Assembly: GCF_036898095.1 (NCBI RefSeq)
Contig: NC_090766.1
Coordinates: 38,126,971-38,190,970 of the forward strand
DNA from: Palaemon carinicauda
Lineage: Eukaryota; Arthropoda; Malacostraca; Decapoda; Palaemonidae
Reading direction: 5' to 3'
DNA length: 64,000 bases
Positions 48,661 to 62,604 of this stretch are shown here, in pieces. How positions within the stretch are numbered: the first letter of the stretch is position 1; every line of letters begins with the position of its first letter. The translations under genes and the position numbers were made by a program. The notes below the pieces were generated by a model that did no database searches, was not told the DNA's origin, and saw nothing but the letters and a program-made list of their open reading frames with translations.

Positions 48661-50990
48661 ATGTGATAGAAACCCTTGGCTGAAGCTTTAATAGGAGATT
48701 TATCTTTAGGAAAGTGGAAGTCCCTAAAACCAAACTGGCTGGTTAACTAGCCCAGGAAATGTAATTATAATTTGGTCCTGTATAGGAGCAAAAGTCATGA
48801 CTTGAGCATGAAGATGTCATAGGTGTTAAGCTAGGTCTCCTCCAGAGATGGTCTTAGTAGTATGACTGGTGGGGTAATGTCTTCCATTGACGGGGAAGAA
48901 CATGTGATCAAACCTAAGACTCTTTAGAAAAGCTAGAGGCCTGATTTCGAGAGGTTGAAGGGCAAGGGGTCCTGTCATTTGACCATTCATGTGGAATCTT
49001 CCAGGTGGGTATCATCCTCACACTAGAAGACTAAACGCTTAGTGATTAGTCACTTATAGGACGGGAATGTAATGGTCGATAATGAGGAGTCTGAGAATAG
49101 AAAGACCTTGAATATATGAATTTAGTGAGGACTCTTTGACTTCAGAGTCTTGGAACATTGGAACCTGCTGCCTGCCAATTGAACAAGTGAAGGTGAACGC
49201 AAACGTGACAGTGCTTGTACGCGTGGAAGTAATCATGCATGTAGAGATGTTCCTGCATGTGGAGGTATTTGTGTGAGGAGAGGTGATTGTGTTCTTGGAG
49301 ATGTTCATGTGCGAAGAGGTGATTGTGCGCAAGTAGATGGTTTTGTGTGCGTGAAGGTGATTGTGTGTGGAGGTGATTGTGCAATTGTCATGCCTATAGA
49401 GATGATCGTGTGTGTGTGTGGAGGTGATTGTGTACATAGCGATGATTGTGTGTGGTGACAATCATGTGTATGGCAATGGTCATGTGCATGGCAATGATCA
49501 TGTGCATGGAGGTGTTCGAGTGAGCGGAGATGTTTGAGTGAGTGGAGCGTGTTTGATTGACGATTGCTTATGTGGTGACCATGTGTGTGGTGATTGTACT
49601 TATGAAGTTCAAGCGATGATGGAGCTTGTGTGCATAGGTGATCGTCTTCTGGAGAAAGTGAAATATGAAAATATTGATCTACTTTCTTCAAAAATGCATG
49701 TAAGTAAGGTTCTCGTTGCCTGAGGGAGCAGGAAGATTAATCAGAGGACTCAACACCTCTGGCAGATCTCTTAGGGGCAGCCTTTGTAGTTTATGAGTGT
49801 GGCAATGTTCATGCATGTGGAGGTGTCACCACAGCATCTTTAGAACATCTATGGACATGAGATAGATGAGAGCAATACTATTTCCTACCCAATAGCTCCC
49901 ATGCCTCGTGGCGTTTGAGACTTAGTGCCGGTAGCTTGTACCACAATGCGGTCCTGATGGTCGGGTTTTCGTACAATGTTATTTCTCAAACGAAACTATG
50001 CAGAGGAACCAGATTAAGACACTGAAGAATCAGACAGATTAGGTGTCCTGTGCTTAAATGACCTCTTCTTTCTCACTGTGGTAGCAGGCTTCTCCAAAGG
50101 GTTGGCAGCCAAAGAAGGCACAGAAACAGAAAAAGGGATATGAGAACGGGAGCTTGTGTGTTTCTGTTCCCTCTTCACTGAAGTCGAGGATTTTTTGGCT
50201 GGGGGCAATCTGTCTGCAGCAGATGCAGAAGGTTCCTCCGCAGCAGGCAAGAACAGATTAGGGGGCAACACACTATAACTCCTCTGAGGGTCATACAGCT
50301 GAAGAGGAGGGAGTAGGCAGGGAAGTCTTCTGGGTCCTAGTGACAGCTAGTACCTCAAGAAGTTTCTCCACTGAAAGGGTACCACCAGTACCCAAGGACG
50401 GCCACAGCATACCAAGATTGAGGTCCTTTTTGAGGGCACTCCAACAGCAGGCACGTAATTTGAGAGAGGTGAGGGGGTTTATTACCTCCACTAGTGGAAG
50501 AGAATACTCCTGTCTCACTTAAAGGAGTCCCCTTCCTCCGGAGGACCTAGCCCGGAAGAAGTCAAAGGAAACACAGAGTTTCACAACCCGAAGCTGGGAA
50601 GGAGCTGAAGACTTTCTTACGCATTAGCTTTGAAATTGCCAAGTTCGATGTTGATGAATCCCTCTTCCACTTCATCCTCTTCTTCAAGTAGATCTACTCC
50701 ATCTACTGCTCAAGAGGAGACTTGTCACAGTGAGAAAACTGCAAGGAGTCATCACCCTTACTGAAGATACACAGTTGGTGGAGATCAACATCGATCTTGC
50801 TCACAACCAAAACAGAACGCGGGAAGGTACGTTAGTAAACTATGGCGGCTAAAGTTAAAGTGAGGGTTGCTCCATGTGTTGGGTGGGCTGGGTCTTCCTG
50901 CCACTTGATAGGCAACTATGTTTATCTCATTAAAAAGCTAATGGCCTTCCCAGCTTTGCTGAAGTTATACTCCTATTGAAGGTTAAGGGT
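48420..50990 (-). mobile_element. DIRS-like element bounded by inverted terminal repeats
   Basis: The motif GGAGTGTGACTTCAG..GCTGGAATGGCCAT at 48424-48457 recurs inverted at about 50940-50985. Minus-strand ORFs of 85 and 75 residues between them (50014-50271, 50291-50518) are Ser/Ala/Lys-rich like DIRS ORF1 products, but this identification is weak. No RT or recombinase is visible, so the copy is likely deleted or non-autonomous. Confidence 0.45.
49170..49640. repeat. Degenerate GTGATTGTGTGTGGAGG-type array
   Basis: Irregular units built on GGTGATTGTGTG, TGGAGGTG and GTGCATGGCAATG fill the stretch. The His-rich ORFs on the minus strand and the Cys/Val/Gly-rich one on the plus strand are translations of it. 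Confidence 0.7.
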
Positions 50991-50999
50991 TTGTAACAC

Positions 51000-52000
51000 A
51001 TATGCATACACTTCAATGGTTACTGGATTAACATGCATAATATGAAAAGTTGTTTTGAAAGGGAAGTTTTGTGTTTTTAAGTACTATACAGTGTTTGAAT
51101 TAGAAAGTTATCTTCACTAATTAGTACTGTATTTTGAAGTGGGTCATTTCTATACTCTTAATTTTCTTAAAGCTCTCTTTTGACTATGGTTGCCTGATGA
51201 AAATAATGTCCTACACATTGAGTTTAGTATTGTTATGTTAATAAATTTAATATTTGTCAGCTTTAATTCTAAGGCAACAAATTCATGTGTACAGGAAGGT
51301 AAGTAGAGTACAGTATTCTCTGAAAATGGTAACTTATTTTTACAAGAATCTTTTTGTTATACATAATTTTCATGAATAATTTCTATACATTATTACATGC
51401 ATATATTGGACAATTGAGGAAAATTTGTACAGTATATACAAAAATGTATAACAATACAAACTTTAAAGAATGATGGTAATATTGTAAGCCAAGTCAAAAG
51501 TATACATTTCTACGAAGGGAAAATGGTATACTGCAGTGTATATCAGAATTTAAAGTATGAAATCATACTCAAAATTATATGGCAAAACAGATTCTATGAT
51601 TATCAAAAGTACAGAGCAGCAACTTTCATTACGGTACATAGTACTGTGCTTATAGTACAAACAAAATTAACCGAGCATTATGATAAACTTGTTAATGGTT
51701 TAAAAGAACATATGAATAATTTTCCATATTCATTGTTTTTGCTGTTATACTGTCACTGCTTTCCCCTTATTTTTATCCCATTGTATGTTTACAATTTACT
51801 CAATCATGTGTGCTTTCCTGTAACTCAATTTACATAGAATATAATTAATATTTCTTTGTCCTTGTCAGTACCAAGATTGTACAGTACTGTACTGTAAAAA
51901 ATATTACCTACTTACATTTTGATTTCATTACCTTTCAAGATATATTACAGTACAGTATTTTTTTATTCTTATAAATACTGTATTAATGGTACAGTATTTG
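51000..52000. other. AT-rich intergenic DNA, nothing recognised
   Basis: There is no supported gene. An AATAAA at 51240-51245 is the first clear polyadenylation-type hexamer I noticed on the plus strand after ACTMAP, but at 3 kb beyond the stop and past a transposon its use is doubtful. Confidence 0.4.
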
Positions 52001-52304
52001 TAGTTGTGGTGGCTTATGTAGTAACGTCCCTGACTGGTGATCACCAGACTGGGGTTCAATTCCCTCTCAAACTTATTAGTTCCTTTAGTAGCTGCAACCT
52101 CATCATCCTTGTGTTTGGGAGAGCTTATAGATCTAGCTGCTGAGTCATCAGCAGCCATTGCCTGGTCCTAACTTAGATGGAGAGGGGGCTTGGGTGCTGA
52201 TCATATGTATATATGATCAGTCTCTAGGGCGTTGTCCTGCTTGCTAGGGCAATGTCACTGTCCCTTGCCTCTGCCATTCATGAGCAGTCTTTAAACCTTT
52301 AAAT
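52001..52304 (+). mobile_element. tRNA-derived SINE (family 1), near full length
   Basis: The 5' head reads GTGGCTTATGTAGTAACGTC (box A-like), with a box B-like GGTTCAATTC at 52053-52062. The body TTAGTTCCTTTAGTAGCTGC...CAGCAGCCATTGCC and the tail GAGCAGTCTTTAAACCTTTAA match the copy at 19.86 kb. Confidence 0.8.
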
Positions 52305-52493
52305 GCTGTATTCATATAAAGCAGCTTTGTGATATTCATTTTATGTTCATCCATAGAGAAGTATTTACTTTATAATTTGATTGCAATCACCTCCATTATT
52401 TTTTTAAATAGAAAGCCAGAATCTTGACAATCTATCCTTTCTTTTGCTGTTTCATTTCGATGGCATTTCATACTTTGATGTTATCTATTTTTA

Positions 52494-52615
52494 GGCTCAG
52501 GCCATGTCGTGCTGATGGAAGGGTTCCTATAGGTAGCCTTCTAAGGGATATTTGCACAAAAATAAATTTTTCACTTAGATCAAAATCCGTTATTTAGATA
52601 AATAACAATTTTTCT
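52494..52615 (+). repeat. DIRS terminal-repeat fragment
   Basis: The stretch GGCTCAGGCCATGTCGTGCTGATGGAAGG...AATAAATTTTTCACTTAGATCAAAATCCGTT is a degraded relative of the terminal sequences at 61.23-61.79 kb. Confidence 0.6.
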
Positions 52616-53405
52616 TTATCAATTTTATATTGTTCATTGTGTAACACAAAATTCCCTAGATATTAAAAGCAAAATTCCTGAGACCTAATTCTTATTCTAA
52701 CTTCCTGAGCTTTTGTTGATAGTTGACAATATGCATGGTTTTTCTTTAATTTTAAAATATTGTTTAGGTCAACAGTTTGATCTGTTTTTTTATCACTACT
52801 TATTGATGATTTTTTATCTAAAATTGTCAACACTATGATGTTGGGTAAACTTTAGATTTTAATTCTGTATTGTATAAGAGCACAAAACTGTCTCTACAAC
52901 ATATGCATGTTCCTAATTATGGTATTATATTTAGATTTTAAAACACAGTAAACCTTCAAAAATACATTTACTGGTATATGTGAACTAGAGTATGCATTTC
53001 TAATTTATTTAAATTTTATCATACATGGCAATGTAGTTTTTTTTTAAACACATGAAAATTCCTAAAATGGATAGATTTAAAATGATTACAGTGCTTGTAA
53101 TTGCTTAAGAGCCTTTCAAAGCTAGAGACTGAGGAATGTTTCTTCAAAATATAGATTTTTTACCAACTGATGTTTTATTTCCCTGGCTGCTTAGAAAATA
53201 TACTGTACTTTACTTCATCAACTAAGTGAGAACACCTTTCTACTCCTTGATTTCATTATGTATTGAACAGCATGTTAAACAAGCTGGATATTCCACCAAT
53301 CTTTCGGTGTTCAAAGGAAGGGCACTTACACTCAGGATCAACTTGGTAGATAAAACAACCAACAAAACCTGCTTTAGATGAAAAAGTACTAAAGTCACCG
53401 GTCTA
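52616..53405. other. AT-rich stretch, nothing recognised
   Basis: No ORF, RNA or repeat family seen elsewhere in the window was identified here. Confidence 0.4.
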
Positions 53406-53409
53406 ATGG

Positions 53410-54890
53410 TTCCTTCTCAAAAGTTCAAACTGGTGGGCTGTTTTTTACATGATGTGATCAACAGTGCATGGTTTCCTTTAAGGAAGCTTGGTATTGGATT
53501 GTTATTTTTGGAAGCTACAGGCACAACCATAGGAATTATGTTGGTCAATAATACTGGAGTTACTAATGTTCTTGGTTCATGGTACTAATTATGAATTATC
53601 TTCCACTGAATAGTGGGTCTTATATTCTCTAATGACTACTATAATAGGATTAATCTACATTCGGAAAAAGTGTCCCATACTGTGCGGATGCAAGTTTTGA
53701 GAATTATACCCTCCCCCCTTTTTTTAAAATACATCTTTTAGGTTAATTAATCAATATTAAGCCAAACATTCTTATGAGCCTCGGGTATTTCTATTGTTAA
53801 CCATCACTAGCCTGAAGCTGGCCTTGATAGGCTATAGCATGATCGCGCTGCATTTAAGAGAGGTAAATTTTGAAGCAAATCTCTCCAGCAGAGCCGTATC
53901 ATCTCTAAGATTGTGTAGTTTTTTTTTTTTTATTATTCATTACATTGACTCCTCGTTTGTATAACACGAGTTTTGTTTTGTAAACTGTTCTCCTAATTAT
54001 TGAAAATATTTTAAAATGAGCGATAGTGATAGATATAACTAGCTTGGCCATTCCAGCGGACTTATAACTAAACTAAGACATGGAATTTGGTAGGTAATGA
54101 ATGTGTCTTGCGGGAACAGAAACCTAACCTTACTGAGGAATTGTGTAACCAGGCAATGGATTTTTTTTCAGTTAGTGTTAAATGATAAAACTATTAGTTA
54201 TTTACTTCATTTGTAATACTATTATAATAAACTGTAAGAAAGGAGAGCGTGAAATTCGTGGTGGGAGGGGCCTGGGGGCGATTTTAGGGGTCAAAAGAGG
54301 CTTGAAGCCTATGGGACCTGCCATGGGTTAATAAAGCACTGCTCTCTAGTATCGCCTGATAAATATTGAACACACAATAAAATCACCTTATCAATAGAAT
54401 TATGCTAAATTTACAAAATCGATAATTAAAATTAGCAATATTACAAAACTCGCCTGATGTCTATCATGGGCTTTGGCCGAGTACAGTACTACCCTCGGAA
54501 AAGATAGGTACAATAAACTGAATAAATACATGGCCATATAAATAACTGCATTGGGTAGAAAATACACCAAATGTATTAATGGTATATAAAGTTATCAGAT
54601 GAAATCAACTTTTGATCAATTTTACCGGAAATAAGAAAGTGTTGGTTGTTTGTTTACATAATAGTGGTTTGTTTACATGCAAAGCTACCCAGGGTAAGTT
54701 TACACTATGTAACGATGCGTACGTTTTCTGAAGTAATTATTATCTTGGTAACCATGAGCAGTAGAAAGACAGTTGGCTTGTAGCTTCCAAAACTAGCAGT
54801 GTAGCACCATAGCTTCCTTGAATTAAGTTATGTCTGTTGGTCAGATCATCCAAAGTTCAGCACACCAGTTTGAACTTTTGCGAAAGACAA
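53410..54890. mobile_element. Candidate foldback element with ~110-bp degraded inverted repeats
   Basis: The left arm (53410-53525) shares AAAAGTTCAAACTGGTG, then GCTG, TGATC.ACAG, AAGGAAGCT and TTTTGGAAGCTACA, in the same order, with the reverse complement of 54785-54890. About 1.25 kb lies between the arms without a recognisable transposase. Class unknown. Confidence 0.5.
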
Positions 54891-56407
<1,517 letters not shown>

Positions 56408-56409
56408 GG

Positions 56410-58570
56410 CGCCAAGCTTTGTGAAATGTAAACAACAACCCTCATAGTTTAATGCTTATAGGACAGTGGCTCTCTTAATTGCTATAATAAGTCTGATTAA
56501 TGATCAAAATCAAATGCACCTAAAGTAAATATAAGTGTAAGAAATATAAATTTCATGAGTGTTCCTATTAACTTAGCTGCAAATAAAATTAGGCTTCCAG
56601 GTTCTTAGTTACATATAGCAGGATAGAAACAATTAATAGTTTTCCATATGCCTTTTGCCAAGGTGCTTCTGTTTTCACAGACATTAATATGAAAAGTAAA
56701 TTGCATTTTATTACTATAACAAGGTTTTAAAATATACTACATCTGAAATTGCTTGTGTTCTCTTTTGGTCTGAATAAATGAGCAAAAAAGGAAAAATAAA
56801 ACCATGAAAGTAATTTTGGTGGTAAATGGGATATGATTCAATTTTTCATATATATGTAAAAGGAAGATACGTTTAAAGCTGTACATTTTTTTCGATTAAG
56901 TTAACCAGGCATCAGCACAATGTTTTATTGTAAAAGTATTTAAGAAACCTACGTTCTCTACTTTTGTAGCTAGTTTTGTGGTCACAGTGTTACAAGTGCC
57001 TGTCTATATTATTTGAAGTAATGTTCACATTGGTATTTTTTCGCTATGTTTTTCGAGTTTAGATGACCATAAATTTACATTTTTAAACTAATTTGACTTA
57101 AAAAATTGCTATATTTGATATTTTAAGACTTATTTTATAGCTGGAAGCTTCTGACACCTCAAGAAGAGTAACATGCAGACTAATTCACAACAGGCAATTC
57201 ATTCGAAAATTAAGCCAGGAATTAAAAACCATGTACTCTATTCTAACACCATGCATAGGATCGTAATATAATAGAAATATAATTGATTTTGAATAAAATA
57301 GTATAGCTTTTGTATTTTCTATCAGTTATATATACACACACAATAAAAAAAAACATATAAAATTTATCAAAGTTTACCCTTAGGCGTTTTCTTTAGTACC
57401 TTTAATTTATTAAAGTCTGTCCTTTAACGTTTTTCTTTATTACAAGTCGTTTAATTTTATCAAAAATATCTTCGATGGATCATTCATTTATAGGTTAAAA
57501 AATGTGACTTCTTCCTTAACATATGATTTATAATAATAATCAGCAAATATGTTTTTTATTCTATATAACTAGTGTAAAATAAAAGGGGCTTGTATTTGCA
57601 TTTATGAATCATTTGAAGGACAACTCATTGTTTTTTTTTTTTATTTTGATATATTGGCTCTTTCTCCTGACATTCGTTGGCGAAATATATTACCAAATGT
57701 TGAAAAAATAAGATTAATTAGATCACCTTAGATTGTAATTTTCTACAATTAAATATCATTATAGATAGGCCGTTAGAAAGAAACTAGATTATCTTGTTAA
57801 TAATAAAAAATCTGTAGCCCTATTTGTTTTCATTTAATGAGATGACCACTGCTTTTCGTGTTTAGAATAATATTTTCATTGGAATTTGGAAGAAAAAAAA
57901 ACACAGTAATGAAAAGCAGTAAACGTTATTTGGTAAAAGTGAATAAGTAAATGAAACATTTAGAAAGGAAAGACAAATAAGAAGAAAGAGGAGCCGTTAC
58001 AGAGGCTAAGAGCCATTAGCCGAGCATCAACTCTACAGTACAAATTGCTTTTAGTATTTTTAATGCAAAGTTGCAAGTAAGTGCCTCATAATCTTTTAGG
58101 TAAGAGTAATTAGCATTGTTACTCATTGAACATTGTAGCCATCGGTTCCCAAGGCTGGTTTAATCTAAATCAACCACCAACTTCAAAATTGACAGGTTAA
58201 TGAACATTCCTAATCTTACTTTTCCAAAAGCATCTTTGATCATACGTAGCCTGTATTACTTTAGTTCCGGTCAGAACAAAATTTTGTAATAAAGATAATG
58301 TTTTTACTCTATGAAATCTCCCGTTTTATTCGAAAATGACATTTATTTTTTGCGGGTAATAAAAATTTAGTGACCAGATCTATACGTTTACCTTATAGCG
58401 TAACCCAATTCATTATACAATATCCTGAGTAGAACATACCGTTAATCGTAGGAATAATTTTTTCAACTCATAATTTTCCATGTAGAGAGGCTTATCATTT
58501 TGCTCAATTACATGAGACTTTAAGTAAAATACTCTTGTATTATGGTTGCTTGCATTGATTGAAAAGAGTG
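56410..58570. other. AT-rich intergenic DNA, nothing recognised
   Basis: About 2.1 kb of AT-rich DNA with homopolymer runs. I see no ORF with family motifs, no RNA gene and no clear repeat. Confidence 0.4.
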
Positions 58571-58584
58571 GCAACTAAACTATA

Positions 58585-58795
58585 ATTGTTATTATTATTA
58601 TTATTACTTGCTAAGCTACAACCCTAGTTGGAAAAGCAGGATGCTATAACCCAAGGGACTCCAACAAGGAAAGTAGCTCAGTGAGGAAAGGAAACGAGGA
58701 AAAATAAAATATTTTAAGAAGAGCAACAATATTAATATAAACATCACTTTATAAACTATAAAAACTTTAACAAAACAATAGGAAGAGAAATAAGG
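58585..58795 (-). mobile_element. LINE/retroposon 3' end with AAT tail (truncated)
   Basis: It begins with a short (ATT)n and then GCTACAACCCTAGTTGGAAAA, the reverse complement of the shared 3' end. The ...AGCTCAGTGAGGAAAGGAAA block follows, and the copy ends near 58795. Confidence 0.8.
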
Positions 58796-58924
58796 GTAAA
58801 TTTTTAGTTTCAGCCAAATTTGGGAAAATGCAATAAAAATATATTTGTTGCATCAGAAATAGTGTGGTTTCAATGAATTTAACGTTTATTTTGACTGCAA
58901 ACCAACCGATTTAGAGATTTACTA

Positions 58925-59470
58925 TGTATACCCTAGTTCATCCCACCAATTATGGGGGACACCCTTTGGGAACCGGGGTTTTGGGTGGGGGAAGGGGGGG
59001 GGGAGGGTGTTGGGGCATTGAATGATATTTGCAATAAATGAATAATTAATGTTCCAGCACCCCTCCCCCATACCCCTAACTAGGCCTACCGGGGGAGGGG
59101 GGTAGGGCCCCCCAGCGACCCCCCCTTAAAGCCACAGTAATTTTCAGGGCACCACAGAACCTAACAAACCCACCTAACCTAACCTAGGGGCCCTGTACCC
59201 CTACCGGGGGGGGCTTCGCCCCCCTTGCGACCCCCCCTTATGGCCACAGTAATTTTCAAGGCACCACAGAACCTAACAAACCCACCTAACCTAACCTAGG
59301 GGCCCTGTACCCCTACCGGGGGGGGCTTCGCCCCCCCTGCGACCCCCCCTTAAGACCACAGTAATTTTCAGGGCACCACAGAACCTAACAAACCCACCTA
59401 ACCTAACCTAGGGGCCCTGTACCCCTACCGGGGGGGGGCTTCGCCCCCCCCTGCGACCCCCCCTTTAACC
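58925..59470. repeat. GC-rich tandem array, ~115-bp unit, with CCTAA motifs and G/C hairpins
   Basis: About three to four units each run GACCCCCCCTTA..CCACAGTAATTTTCA, then GGCACCACAGAACCTAAC, CCTAACCTAACCTAGGGGCC and CCCTACCGGGG. Most carry a self-complementary GGGGGG-CTTCG-CCCCCC. The base composition contrasts sharply with the AT-rich surroundings. Confidence 0.8.
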
Positions 59471-59515
59471 AGGGGTAAATTTGAATATATATATTTTGTT
59501 AAATCACTTCTTACC

Positions 59516-59960
59516 TTAAACGGAAGATGACGATGAAGATGTGGAAGGTTGTGGTTGACCCTCTTCTGAATCATCAAGTACTGGAATACGTTCAGCCTCT
59601 GATTGGGGAGGATACAATTTACTGGCTGCAATAAAAAAATGATGGAGCAGCTCCTCCTCAGGGTATTTATGTATAAAAATGAACCGGGACAAATACTGCC
59701 TGAAAATGTAAAGGCGAATCACATTTACCACACTGGACACTTAAAGGTAATACGGAATGCTCCCTTAGAAAACGATTCACTACTTCAGGAGTTCCATTAT
59801 AATTCCCATGAAATCGGCCGATCACATCAAAATAGGAATAACGACATATTTCACACAACCGTACCGGAGGATCCATGACAGTTAAGTGACGTGTGCTGAA
59901 AATATAGAAACCGGAACTTTTGAAAACCGAAAACAAACGACAATCACGGGTTTCTCCCAT
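59516..59960 (-). CDS. Small ORF pair with Cys-x-x-Cys motifs; transposon-like, possibly Merlin/IS1595-type N-terminus
   Basis: The minus-strand frame 59960-59667 reads MDPPVRLCEICRYSYFDVIG near its middle, then FLREHSVLPLSVQCGKCDSPL. A C-x-x-C pair and an FLxEH-x-VLP-x-x-x-x-C-x-x-C arrangement occur in leaders of Merlin/ISXO2-like transposases in invertebrates; this likeness is from memory and tentative. An overlapping minus frame (59740-59516) continues as YPEEELLHHFFIAASKLYPP and ends in a Ser-rich tail, so either a frameshift or an intron (TTTTCAG around 59700) joins them. No DDE catalytic core is visible. It abuts the GC-rich array. Confidence 0.3.
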
Positions 59961-60429
59961 AATGAAATAGGGAAAAAAACAAAATACTATCGTTTACAAT
60001 GTTATATTGCACGAAAAACAGATCCTTGAAACAAGACTGAGAGACCAATGAATCGTCCAATAATAACCTTTGAAAAGAACCCAGTAGTATTTAGATTGGA
60101 GGAGCGACATTAGTGGGAGGAGCAAATGCGCATTCAAGAAAATATTGTCACATTACGCAATGGGGCGGAGCCAAGTAAGATGAAAACAGACATTCAAACG
60201 AACAAGAGCTAGGTCCCGTGGCAGCGTAAAGGTATACAGAACACTTAGAAATAAAATGCAGACCTACAATAACTGAAATAATTATCTCTGTAAGTAGACA
60301 TCAGCGTCAATAATGTATTGAGAGAAAGTTTTTTGTTATCACGTGCTTTACTAGGAAAATATATTAATATAATACATTTCCCAATTTGGTTGAATCTAAA
60401 ACTTTACCGAAATAAGATATAAGATAAAA

Positions 60430-60870
60430 CAGTGTGCCTGAGTGTACCCTCAAGCAAGAGAACTCTAACCCAAGATGGTGGAAGACCATGGTACAGAGGC
60501 TATGGCACTACACAAGATTGGAGAACAATGGTTTGATTTTGGAGTGTCCTTCTCCTAGAAGAGCTGCTTACCATAGTTAAAGAGTCCCTTCTACCCTAAC
60601 AAAGAGGAAAGAGGCCACTGAACAATTAAAGTGCATTAAGAAGAATTGTTTGGTAATCTCAGTGTTGTCAGGTGTATGAAGACAGAGGAGAATATTTAAG
60701 GAATAGGCCAGACTATTCGGTTTGTGAGTGTGTAGGCAAACGGAAAATGAACCGTAACCAGAGAGAAGGATCCAATATAGTACTGTCTGGCTAGTCAAAA
60801 GACCCCATAACTCTTTAGTGGTAATGCAACGGGTGGCTGGTGCCCTGGCCAACCTACTACCTATCCATCT
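60430..60870 (-). mobile_element. Non-autonomous retroposon (LINE-tail family), 3' end missing
   Basis: The minus strand matches the plus-strand copy at 24170-24640 over its length. Shared blocks include CAGTACTATATTGGATCCTT-like, AATAGTCTGGCC, GACAACACTGAGATTACCAA, TGGCACTACACAAG-like and CTCAAGCAAGAGAACTC. It lacks the final GGCTATTTTTCCC block and AAT tail. Confidence 0.75.
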
Positions 60871-61229
60871 GGTAATATTTCAATAGAAACCCACCCAGCC
60901 ATTACTGCTTACCAGTACAAAGGAGCTTGATGTTCTTCTTTTTTACAAGCGAAGCAAGCTCACAACAGAGCGAAAACCATTAAGGACTCTATTGAAATAT
61001 AATAGAAATTTAATGGACTTTGTTCCGCCGTGCGCTCGCTTTGCTGGCGAAAAAAGAAAAACATCAACCTCCTATGTGCTGGCAAGCAGTAGTGGCTGGG
61101 TGGGGCTCTTTCGAAATATCGCTATTTTCAGTTTATACATGCAGTATTTCTACAGTAACTTTGTTATTAACATATCTGATGCATAAGAAAAAGATATGCT
61201 TTCAAATGAGGTAGTTTGATTTAGGTTAT

Positions 61230-61790
61230 AAAACGGATTTTGAGCGAAGCGAAAAATCTATTTTTGGGTGAGATAGCCATGGCGTCCTGATGGAAGGTTC
61301 CTTTTTGGTAGCTTCCTTGGGTAAATAACTACTAAGATATTCCCAGAGAATTTAACCACAGGTTATCACAGAATTCTAACTTCTGGAGCGAGTATCCTAA
61401 AGGTTTCCCTTTTAAGACATCGTATATCAACAGGGGACGCATGTATTAACGCGCCACATAGCTATCTACACCCCGAACAGAGTTAACCTTCGGTGTGTAA
61501 AGGCGTAGAATAGCTGGTAGCCGTTCCACAGCTAATCTCGTCCGTGGCTAATTTTGGTACTCGAGACGTAAACAAACGGGCGCCATTGCTAAATGACGTC
61601 ACGTCCGTCTTCATCCTGAAGCCAGTTGCTTGCCGATCACCATGATACAGCAGAGCAGGGTGGGACCTAAAAACTGGACGAAGTAGCAGGGAGGGTCCAT
61701 CAGGACGCCATGGCCATCTCACCCAAAAATAAATTTTTCGCTTCGCTCAAAATCCGTTTTTTGGGCTCAAGCCATGGCGTCCTGATAGAA
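61230..61790. repeat. DIRS terminal inverted-repeat structure
   Basis: The left arm (61230-61293: AAAACGGATTTTGAGCGAAG, then TTTTTGGGTGAGAT.GCCATGG, then CGTCCTGATGGA) is matched by the reverse complement of 61695-61760 with only a few mismatches, around a ~400-bp spacer. A third partial copy, GCTCAAGCCATGGCGTCCTGAT, follows directly at 61766-61787 in the left-arm orientation. It lies on the 3' side of the minus-strand DIRS genes and probably represents the element's terminus or two abutting termini. Confidence 0.7.
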
Positions 61791-62604
61791 GAATACCAGA
61801 GAATCAATGTATCGTGGTAGATTTTCCCCTATTGGGTAAGTGCCAAGGGCTTTGAACAATATAGCATAGTAATCTTAATAAAAGAACCGTAGGGAAGAAT
61901 CTTCCTGCCCCCTTTGGCAGTGAAGTTCCCACGGGCCATGCCGAGATCAAAGTGGTTATCGAAGGGCTATTCACCTTGTTAGAAGAACCTGAAGAACTTG
62001 GAGACGAGACTGAATGGTTGGCATTCGTATCGGAACATTCTGGAAGGCAGACAAGTGGTGGTTGGACACTGTGTGCTGAGAAGGTTAGTTTCATCTCCAG
62101 GATATGAAGAGTAAGTATTCGTATTGGAATATTACATTGTAAGAGTGAATATATAATAAGGGTTAGGACCTTAAAATCTCCATGAACCATAGGGAAGGGG
62201 ATAATAAAACTATGACAGGCATGTATTTCATAGTAAGTAGGTGCGGATTGAGACGCACAAGTAATAAAATAGGAATTTTATTTCACAATTGCAGAAATTA
62301 AATGAATAGCAGCAATAAGTAAAGTTAATTTACAGTAAATTATAATGTACATAGTAATAAAGACTTGCTCTTGAATCTGAAAGGGAATTTCAAATTTATT
62401 AGTAGGCACTCGTTCTCGAGGAACGTCAGTCTTTAATTAAAACACATCATGCTTTAGGCATGCGGCACTTGTGTGACGACTATGACATTTCACCTGGGAT
62501 AAGAACAGTTATAAGAAAGCACTAAGTGTTTTCGACATCACTATGTATCGCTCGAGGGTCAACATAGGCACCCGAAGGGTTAGAGTCCTAAGTAACTCGC
62601 TGTT
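61791..62604 (-). other. DIRS 3' non-coding region
   Basis: This lies between the recombinase stop and the terminal repeat. It carries no convincing ORF. An internal complementary region would be expected in a DIRS element, but I could not confirm one by eye. Confidence 0.4.

Noticed and set aside
49054..49691. His-rich proteins opposite 49-49.7 kb
   Set aside because: Periodic HNH/HTH peptides follow a GTGATTGTG array and show no domain.
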